The notes under the pieces are model-generated. The model was not told where the DNA came from. It did no database searches and was given only the letters and a program-made list of their open reading frames with translations. From IMG/VR virus record IMGVR_UViG_3300020159_000785, positions 1-21,279 of that record: a stretch of 21,279 nt of DNA; one strand, given 5' to 3'. A program made the translations under genes and the position numbers. This DNA comes from a virus. Positions within the stretch are counted from its first letter, which is position 1, and each line of letters opens with the position of its first letter. Positions 16,701 to 21,279 of this stretch are shown here, piece after piece.

Positions 16701-17571
16701 CATCATATGTACGACGAGCCAATGTCTTTTCAATCTCAGCATATGCTGTTTGAGTTACTTCACGTTTGACCTGACCTTCAAAAGTAGATAGAAGTTCAAT
16801 AAAGTCAACATCATTAACAGAATCTGGAGCAACTTTAGAAAGAATTAAATCAATAAAGTAGCGATGTGCACCTGGAGCAGCAAAGTTAAAGCTGTTTTGT
16901 GCGTTGTCTAAAAGACTTTCGTATCCAGTAGTTTCTGGAGTAATTTTACTTTCAATAACAGTAAGACCAACACGATAAGAAGGCTCGTTACTATATTTGT
17001 CAAGAACAATCGTTTGTTCTTCACAAAGAACAAAATAACCATTTACATAATATACACCACGTTGAACAGTTGCAGCTGATCCAACACCAGTTGCAGATGT
17101 AGTTTGTGCGGTAACAGTATAAGCATCATCAGAAGTAGTTAAAATTTCACCATCAGCAAAAACTTTGGTTGTGGTATCAGTACCAGAAGATGTATAACGA
17201 ACATATAAAGTTGTTGGGTCTGCACCATCAGCATTCTCGATCGCGAGTACCTGAGCAGTCACTCCAGACGCACCGATAAGAGTTGCACCTGCAAGATCAG
17301 CAATAAAAGTTTCAGTTACGTCACCAGCTTGGTTAAATGCTTCCAACTTAACATAGTTAAATTTAGTGTCAAGAGAAATCTGACCTGGGATAACCATTGC
17401 TCCCTGTTTGAACACATGGTCGCCATGACGCTTAATTTGATTTTGGAGGATGGTCTGTAGCTGAGTTAATTCTCTGGCTTGCACAGCGTAACTTGGACGG
17501 AATAAAATTCGATAGAATTTATTATTCTCATCAAAGTCGTCATTATACGGTTCGGTATTGAAGTCTAACAT
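10750..17571 (-). CDS. Giant baseplate/virion structural protein, DUF4815 type (2273 aa)
   Basis: Very large structural protein next to gp8, in the place where T4 keeps its remaining baseplate wedge and pin genes. The N-terminus is diagnostic for the DUF4815 family: Y-N-D-D-F-D-E-N-N-K-F-Y-R at 9-21, Y-A-V-Q-A-R-E-L-T-Q-L-Q at 28-39, then H-G-D-H-V-F-K-Q-G-A-M-V-I-P-G up to 63. A W-N-K-A-Y-x-x-G-D module lies at about 313-367 and a second at about 2018-2070 (W-A-A-S-T...G-N-L-Y...G-T-T-G-T-S-A-P). The C-terminus (F-D-A-I-S-V-K-I-V-L-Q-S-T-N...P-R-V-K-D-L-R-I-I-A) is the usual family end. The ATG is at 17571, with AGGA/AGAG about 8-12 bases upstream. The reading frame is intact. The exact equivalence to T4 gp9/gp10/gp11 is unresolved, so no symbol is given. 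Confidence 0.9.
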   Translation of the reverse strand: MLDFNTEPYNDDFDENNKFYRILFRPSYAVQARELTQLQTILQNQIKRHGDHVFKQGAMVIPGQISLDTKFNYVKLEAFNQAGDVTETFIADLAGATLIGASGVTAQVLAIENADGADPTTLYVRYTSSGTDTTTKVFADGEILTTSDDAYTVTAQTTSATGVGSAATVQRGVYYVNGYFVLCEEQTIVLDKYSNEPSYRVGLTVIESKITPETTGYESLLDNAQNSFNFAAPGAHRYFIDLILSKVAPDSVNDVDFIELLSTFEGQVKREVTQTAYAEIEKTLARRTYDESGNYTIRPFAIDVREHRNNNRGAWVQNKAYLIGDVVTNGGNTYVASNSATSVNIPPTHTSGTSYDGASSTGINWEYNENPIYNRGIYSPESGGSEAKLAVGMEPGKAYIQGFEIEKIATEYVTVNKARDFNQTTDTYLTTPVGNFVYVTNINSLPPFDSTTGMPSITIYNRFTSSVGVAPASATVVGTARIRGIEWDSGTIGTQGAVYKLYLFDVRLNTGFDFDRDAKSFYYSRSDTNLNFTADVKEIATQLAGSATTYTSYPGTRGSSTTIYGIGTAFSGGTTTSPALKVGDFIFLNTTTGDVRRRVTAITNNQQITVDTAVTVDGGIIKLIKSKVQEPQSNKLIYPLPNYAIRSVRDANSAKQIIYYGMQYLSGTSGSGSGGSCMLTINTTAGVFAESSENDNYIVVWYDAGSGGTVVQPTSISAGGSSSITFTLPDTYASSNFVVMATIKKVGSDGGEKTKTLQTVTQTYTTQTAAAKAILSLGKADVLRIKSIMMDTGTFASATGNYDISIYDRYDFDNGQRDTHYDLGRLILKHSYSPPSAPISVTFEFFTHSSGDYFTINSYPATVKLVDIPSYNSVSLRDVLDFRPRINDAGTTFAGSGSSFSMHPKRGQDVTVDYSYYLSRKDKIAIDSSGTFFNIAGVSALVPGEPIDPALGMVLYKLTLEPYTFGTSNANILIDQVDNRRYTMRDIGKLEKRIDNLEYYTSLSLLEQETKSLSIVDANGLDRFKNGFIVDAFTGHNVGNVLSPDYLCSIDSERGELRPFYVMENVNLIESLSNDGDRTTAGYKVYGDVITLPLNSSTPHVPLVTQQYASRLENINPFAIFTFLGDVRLNPSSDDWFETKRAPDIVRNVEGSFNTIAALATQAGILGTIWNSWQVNWIGQPVPVGGSLIQYTSGDNWANQRALEEGATYINVDEFVRRFGGERGAPARQVFVSQSAQTGTRSRTGVKSTLAVQFERQIVDDKVVSTALIPYIRSRNILVQVKKLKPNTTFYPYFDNIGVGSYCTPSSVFTYTLPSATATDFETAKNSGSLASENARVIVETSGVFKADNGGNMCLNVGDVITGASSAATAVVVGKSYDEENNIRKLHVMNIKGIFTTNESISGSISGATATLTVKETNRSQGGALVTNSIGDLNFIFFIPDSDALRFRTGTREFKLLDVSTVNGQQSSSAKVQYEAKGIVETRQQTVNSIRNAHIIQEIVNENDTITRTIERVERDTGWYDPLAQTFLVQNKGGAFLSKVDIFFATKDANLPVTLQIREVVNGYPGKRILPFSEVTLNSHQVNLSATNVTMTDGSGASYPKYDTPTTFTFPSPVYVQDGQEYCIVLASDSNNYQVWISQMGDQIPASARTISEQPYAGVLFKSQNASTWTANQDQDLKFTVYRANFDTQVTGEVVFTNDVLPVKIIDIDPFETVSGTNKVRVWHREHGMFVNSKVEFDNVDTTVYTGVASSGGTITCSTSSTAVTGVSTLFIDDFTVTGCALFRASDGKCIGIVDGVINDTSLVLRNNASVTISTGVAYKFADPVNGIPITEIYKDTLGAAVTHTISDVDLDSYVITTSTNANTSGYAGGETVRAGHNVIYDIVQPSIQSQNFSETTCQYQFKNTSGKSVDGSETAYDLGEYYGVIPNDSNYLYKPAVIASTVNEDEFVNSKTAFLQATISSSNSSLSPIIDTHRTSLITISNKINTPREDNINVAEIDNRTVFTGVTGAFSFANVGSAWAASTSKSAGDQVHYLGNLYTVTIAGTTGTSAPIFTSGIQLDGTATLAYAGKSSTITTSNSSVAGLMQTISVGKYITISGSTTAGNNGTYLVTGFVGDGSTTGTVTIDRPTAVTAESAVNGTTVKLRNLFVDEIAPTGSSSINKYISKAIKLENPSNFFRIRLSTNCPAEANVLVYYKTNPVGATRDLEQVNWTISSPDVAIRKVQNGDGTFYDVDYSEDNLVPFDAISVKIVLQSTNSSAVPRVKDLRIIACA

Positions 17572-17600
17572 TGTTTAGCTCTATCCTGTTTAATCTTTAT

Positions 17601-17608
17601 TATTTATT
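17601..17608 (-). promoter_or_regulatory. Weak late-promoter-like box (AATAAATA)
   Basis: AATAAATA on the minus strand at the end of the gp8-like gene, about 30 bases before the ATG of the 2273-aa gene. It is one base from TATAAATA and in a sensible position in a 35-base intergenic gap, but AT-rich context makes chance matches likely. Confidence 0.25.
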
Positions 17609-20600
17609 AGAACTTAATAACAGTTCTAAGGGTAACTGTTTCATCAGCAGTTGGGGTGAATGCTTGTTTGTTATCAATAAACATTAAGTCACCAGAGTAT
17701 TTATCTATCGTAGGTGGTGTGACCGCAGAAACTGTAAATAAATCGCCATCTTCATTGGCTAAGTTATTACCAGAAACCAACACATCATTATCTAAAGATT
17801 GCAGTAGTAATGATGCTCCAGTATTAGTAACAATTCTGAATCTCTTTGATTCACCAGACTTTGTAATAATTGTATCTGCTGGGAATAATGTAGTATTTGC
17901 AGTACCAGAAATAGCCCAGCATGCTGAGGCTAAAACCGAAGTCAGTGGGTTTGTATTCCCATATTGGCGTGGTGATTTAATAATACCCAACTGTCGATAG
18001 TCGTTGTTGACACCAAACCCTTGGTTTCTATCTTGAGATATATTACTAAAGAACATTAAAGTTCTTCCAAATAAGTTATTTAGTGCTTCTTTACCATAAC
18101 CACCATATGGACCAATAATCGCACGTGCCCTTGCACCATAACCAGAACCAGTAATAGTAATATTCGCCCAACGATATCCAGAACCATAGTTTGTCATGTT
18201 AATCTTTTCAATTCTACCATTTGATAGAACCGCAGTCGCAGTCGCACCAGAACCATCACCAGTAATAGTGATGGTTGCCGCACCATAACCATATCCACCA
18301 GAAATAACTGGACAGTTCATAATACGTCCATCCACTGTCAACAGTTCAATATTTGCCTGTAGAGTATTAACGTCTCCAGGAGATAAATCTGCAACAACTT
18401 CGGCTCCAGTACCATCACCAGTTACGTTAAGATTGGCGTATGTGTAACCTTCACCTGGATCATCAACCTGAAGACCAATTAACTGACCAAAAAGACCTTC
18501 GAACAAGAAACGTGCTGTGCCATTTAATTGAGTTGATGTCGTATGGGTTGGTTCTGTTGTACTACTAGTTCCTGCTGTGGTGCAGGTATATAATCTATTA
18601 CTATACCAAACTTTTAAACCAACAGTATATGCTGTACTTGCCTGCCATTGTTGACCGATAGTGTCTGAAGCAAAAATTGGTACAATTGATGCTTCAGTCT
18701 TCACTCCAGTAAAATAAGAAGTTGCACCAGTACCAGAATTACTTGAAATAGTAATGGTTGGATATGCTGAATATCCAGAACCATATTTAATGTTTGAGGA
18801 TGCTGTAGCTGCAGTTCCAACATATGTTAGTGTTGCTGGGATTCCAAGATATAATAACGCAGCAGTTCCATTAGTTACAGTTCCAGTAGTATGAGTTGGA
18901 GTTGTTCCAGAAGAAGTTGTTCCAGCAGTAGTAACTTTATATAATCTATTAGAAACATATACTGTACTATTTAAAGTTAATGCAGTAGAAAACGCAAATA
19001 ATGGCGAGTTAGTGGCAGTACCAGATAGATGAACTGGTGCAACTGAACCAGTATACCCAGCACCAGCAACAGTATATAATCTATTAGAGAAATAATATTG
19101 TTGTCCAATAGTGACATCAGTTACGGCAGTCCAAACATTACCGAATGTAATAGTCGGTGCAGTCACATAATCATACCCAGGATCTGTTAAAGTCACACGA
19201 ATAATAGTACCATTCTCATTAATAACTGCAATACCAGCAGCAGCAGAACCACTTCCACCAGAGAAGTTTACTGTTGGTGGAGAACTATATCCACTACCGC
19301 CAGTAAGAATCTGAACATTTCTGATCATTCCATACAAAGTTACATCTGTAATAGTTTTAAATGTAGCATTACCATTACCCAATCCAGTTCCAGCTATAGC
19401 AGCAGTAAATACGCTACCAACACTATAAGTTACTCCACTGGTTGCTGCAATAGTATTCCACTGAGTATTTGTTGTAGTTCCAAGAGAAGCAATAGTATAA
19501 ATTTTACCAATAGTAAATGAGCCAACATTAACTGTACTATTAGTGATAACAGCTTCACCAGTTGGAGTTGTCCCCACATATTCTAATGAAGAAGATCCAT
19601 TTGCAACAATACCTTTACGATGCACTGGACCAACTGTACTAGTAACCCCAGCAACTGCAACTTTATACACGTTATTTTGGAAAGTCAGTTTTTGACCAAC
19701 CAATACAGTTTGGGTTGACAACCATGTTGAAACCCCATCAAATGGAGGTGACACACTAACAGTGGCAGATGTATATCCAGAACCACCAGCACCAGTTGTA
19801 TGGTTGGTTAGATAAAGTTCTTCTCCAGTTGCATATCCATCACCCTGAACGGTAATACTTCCAGAAGAGTAACCAGATCCAGCCTGATTAATACGAACTG
19901 TTTTTAAACTACCTGCAGAATAGAACTGATCACGTAGAGCAGTAACAACTGGCATATACGTATCAGTTAAAAATTTATTTCTTAAAGCGATTGGAATTGT
20001 ATAAAGAAATTTCCAAATATATCCATCGCTAGTTTGAATAGCATCAACAGTAGTGCCAGTTGGTTTGACTGTTGATGGTGTATTATTGTCATTATCTAAA
20101 CACTGATATACATTGAATTCATCAGTAACAACATAGAAAACTGCATCTTCTAATTTCTGTGTTCCAGAAGGAGCAACAGTAACTTTTGCTGCTGCCTGTG
20201 CAGTAGATCCACCTCCACCAACAATAGTGACAGATGGAGCAGATGTATACCCAGTTCCACGATGAGTCAATGAAATGTCGATAACCGCACCATCTAGAAC
20301 AGTAGCTACTGCAGTTGCACCAGAACCATTACCATCATTATGATTAATATATTGTAAAGTGGCAGTACCATTTAGAACTGAACCACTAGTATGTGTTGGA
20401 GCAGTTGATCCAGTAATACCAGTATTTGTAACTACATAAATTTTATGATCTATAGTACCAGTTCTCAACATCTGTCCGTAAACATATGATGTGTTGGCAG
20501 TCCATGCCACAGAACCTTCTCTGCCGATATAAACATTAGGTGCAGAACCATATCCAAATCCACCATTGCTTAAATCAATACCCTGAACTTCAGTTGAATA

Positions 20601-20888
20601 CTGATCATCAAACTGATCATATGTAGTTCCTGAAACCCAATTATTTCTAAGAACCACATATGCGATATCAGTTGGTTTAATTTCTTTTACTGTAATAATT
20701 TCATTACGAGTGTTTAGCTCATATGCATAACTATCAGTTGGGGTTGGTGGGGTTAACTCGTCTTCCCATGTCAATGTTCTACCCAAGAAATAATAGTATC
20801 TTGTGTATCGAGTGATAACCTCATTATATAAACCATCTGCAATACAATTATGCAGAGTGGTCTTCATTAAGGAAGACGATATAGTCAT
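17607..20888 (-). CDS. gp8: Baseplate wedge protein, T4 gp8-like, greatly expanded (1093 aa)
   Basis: Homologue of T4 gp8, a wedge subunit of the phage baseplate. Three core segments are visible: residues 28-98 (Y-Y-F-L-G-R-T-L-T-W-E-D then PPTPTDS and N-W-x-S-G-T-T-Y-D-Q-F-D-D); 247-325 (F-Y-V-V-T-D-E-F-N-V-Y-Q-C-L-D, S-D-G-Y-I-W-K-F-L-Y-T-I-P); and the C-terminus from about 929, ending S-G-D-L-M-F-I-D-N-K...E-T-V-T-L-R-T-V-I-K-F, close to the T4 gp8 end. T4 gp8 is 334 aa; here insertions of about 145 aa (100-246) and 600 aa (326-928) separate the core blocks. These hold five W-x-x-x-T-x-Y-x-x-G modules, many G-x-G-Y-x-x-x-P repeats and one T-I-G-K-I-Y-T-I-A-S-L-G-T-T segment (459-472). ATG at 20888 has only a weak AGAAG upstream. 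Confidence 0.9.
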   Translation of the reverse strand: MTISSSLMKTTLHNCIADGLYNEVITRYTRYYYFLGRTLTWEDELTPPTPTDSYAYELNTRNEIITVKEIKPTDIAYVVLRNNWVSGTTYDQFDDQYSTEVQGIDLSNGGFGYGSAPNVYIGREGSVAWTANTSYVYGQMLRTGTIDHKIYVVTNTGITGSTAPTHTSGSVLNGTATLQYINHNDGNGSGATAVATVLDGAVIDISLTHRGTGYTSAPSVTIVGGGGSTAQAAAKVTVAPSGTQKLEDAVFYVVTDEFNVYQCLDNDNNTPSTVKPTGTTVDAIQTSDGYIWKFLYTIPIALRNKFLTDTYMPVVTALRDQFYSAGSLKTVRINQAGSGYSSGSITVQGDGYATGEELYLTNHTTGAGGSGYTSATVSVSPPFDGVSTWLSTQTVLVGQKLTFQNNVYKVAVAGVTSTVGPVHRKGIVANGSSSLEYVGTTPTGEAVITNSTVNVGSFTIGKIYTIASLGTTTNTQWNTIAATSGVTYSVGSVFTAAIAGTGLGNGNATFKTITDVTLYGMIRNVQILTGGSGYSSPPTVNFSGGSGSAAAGIAVINENGTIIRVTLTDPGYDYVTAPTITFGNVWTAVTDVTIGQQYYFSNRLYTVAGAGYTGSVAPVHLSGTATNSPLFAFSTALTLNSTVYVSNRLYKVTTAGTTSSGTTPTHTTGTVTNGTAALLYLGIPATLTYVGTAATASSNIKYGSGYSAYPTITISSNSGTGATSYFTGVKTEASIVPIFASDTIGQQWQASTAYTVGLKVWYSNRLYTCTTAGTSSTTEPTHTTSTQLNGTARFLFEGLFGQLIGLQVDDPGEGYTYANLNVTGDGTGAEVVADLSPGDVNTLQANIELLTVDGRIMNCPVISGGYGYGAATITITGDGSGATATAVLSNGRIEKINMTNYGSGYRWANITITGSGYGARARAIIGPYGGYGKEALNNLFGRTLMFFSNISQDRNQGFGVNNDYRQLGIIKSPRQYGNTNPLTSVLASACWAISGTANTTLFPADTIITKSGESKRFRIVTNTGASLLLQSLDNDVLVSGNNLANEDGDLFTVSAVTPPTIDKYSGDLMFIDNKQAFTPTADETVTLRTVIKF
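18495..20507 (-). repeat. Array of five W/Y-Gly modules and G-G-Y repeats inside gp8
   Basis: Five protein modules of about 50 aa at residues 128-181, 388-439, 585-633, 636-682 and 747-798, encoded at 20507-20346, 19727-19572, 19136-18990, 18983-18843 and 18650-18495. Full-length copies show W-x-x-x-T-x-x-x-x-G, then [NDS]-x-[LIV]-Y-x-x, A-G-x-T, P-x-H-x-x-[GS] and N-G-[ST]. Modules 3, 4 and 5 share S-N-R-L-Y with nearly identical DNA (TATAATCTATTA on the plus strand). Between them run G-S-G-Y-[ST]-x-x-P-[TS]-[VI] repeats. Both look like small beta elements; the W module resembles carbohydrate-binding (ChtBD3/CBM5-12-like) repeats, which is inference. Confidence 0.75.
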
Positions 20889-20904
20889 ATTATTTTTCTT
20901 CTAA

Positions 20905-21279
20905 TTAGCTTACTGTAACAACCCAAGTGATAGCGATAGAGTCGCCAGCTGCTTTGTTAACTACTGGGAAAGTAGTGCGACACATTAAAGTACCGCCACT
21001 GCTAGCATTTAAAATTCCAGCTTCTGTAATTGCACCAGTACCAGTACCAGCTGCAAAAGTTGCAGTTGCAGTAACAGTATTAGTAGAAGCAGTGAAAGCA
21101 GTAAGTGAAACACGACCAGCTTCAGTACCCAAAGCAGTATCACCAGCGATTGGTGTACCAGTACCAGTACCAATAGCCATGTGACTCATTACTGTTGATG
21201 CAGTACCTACCATACGGCTAGCGATATAGTTTTTACCAACTGTAACAACTAAGTTAGGTACTTTCTTTGCTTCTTTTAG
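20905..21279 (-). CDS. Small virion protein, 5' end beyond window edge (at least 124 aa)
   Basis: Partial gene: the frame is open from the right edge to the TAA at 20905. Twenty-two further codons (L-K-E-A-K-K-V-P-N-L-V-V-T-V-G-K-N-Y-I-A-S-R) precede the first in-window ATG at 21213, and they fit the family, so that ATG is probably internal. Landmarks are H-M-A-I-G-T-G, D-T-A-L-G-T-E, F-A-A-G-T-G-T-G-A-I-T-E-A-G-I-L and I-T-W-V-V-T-V-S at the end, a pattern I associate with small beta-rich tail or fibre-associated proteins in marine and podoviral phages. It sits 16 bases upstream of gp8, inside the baseplate block. The exact role is unknown. Confidence 0.8.
   Translation of the reverse strand, partial: LKEAKKVPNLVVTVGKNYIASRMVGTASTVMSHMAIGTGTGTPIAGDTALGTEAGRVSLTAFTASTNTVTATATFAAGTGTGAITEAGILNASSGGTLMCRTTFPVVNKAAGDSIAITWVVTVS

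Noticed and set aside
17698-17705. GATAAATA inside the gp8 coding sequence
   Set aside because: It encodes the conserved D-K-Y of the C-terminal gp8 motif and has no gene start nearby; it shows that this octamer variant arises by chance.

Overview
The window reads as part of the late structural region of a T4-like tailed phage (myovirus), most like the phages of marine and freshwater bacterioplankton. The evidence is protein-level: a baseplate wedge protein with recognisable T4 gp8 N- and C-terminal segments; a very large DUF4815-type virion protein directly after it; tail-fibre N-termini of the type common in cyanophages and pelagiphages; two polyglycine adhesin-like proteins; a 2OG-Fe(II) oxygenase; and a TATAAATA box, the T4-type late promoter. 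The DNA looks AT-rich by eye. No tRNA, rRNA, CRISPR array, transposon or host metabolic gene is visible. The host cannot be named from this sequence.

Every supported gene lies on the minus strand, so the functional order runs from high to low coordinates. Genes are tightly packed, with 1- to 4-nt overlaps or gaps mostly below 40 nt. No gene-free stretch exceeds 300 bases; the longest is about 130 bases (2682-2810).

Region 1 (21279 to 10508) is the baseplate block. It holds the tail of a small virion protein cut by the window edge, the 1093-aa gp8-like wedge protein, the 2273-aa DUF4815-type protein and a 78-aa coiled-coil protein coupled to it. Region 2 (10507 to 4117) is the fibre/adhesin block: a 314-aa short fibre, a 124-aa virion protein, and two paralogous glycine-rich proteins of 848 and 823 aa, each built of three polyglycine units. 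A 13-bp hairpin (4076-4109) closes it. Region 3 (4040 to 2811) holds three small genes: a 77-aa protein, the 2OG-Fe(II) oxygenase and a 126-aa conserved phage protein. A strong intrinsic terminator (2722-2757) ends it. Region 4 (2681 to 1) starts with a late-promoter-like box and a GTG-initiated gene, then an 84-aa protein and a large tail fibre that runs off the left edge.

Together the genes build the baseplate periphery and host-recognition apparatus. The wedge proteins anchor fibres, and the fibres and polyglycine proteins probably contact the host. Points worth a second look are: (a) a TATAAATA promoter placed just before an intrinsic terminator, which would make a short structured RNA of roughly 60 nt; (b) tandem six-unit polyglycine adhesins with conserved scaffolds and variable segments; (c) a gp8 about three times T4 length, expanded by repeated beta-type modules, one kind of which also occurs in the DUF4815 protein; (d) exact and near-exact repeats between fibre and adhesin genes that could support recombination.
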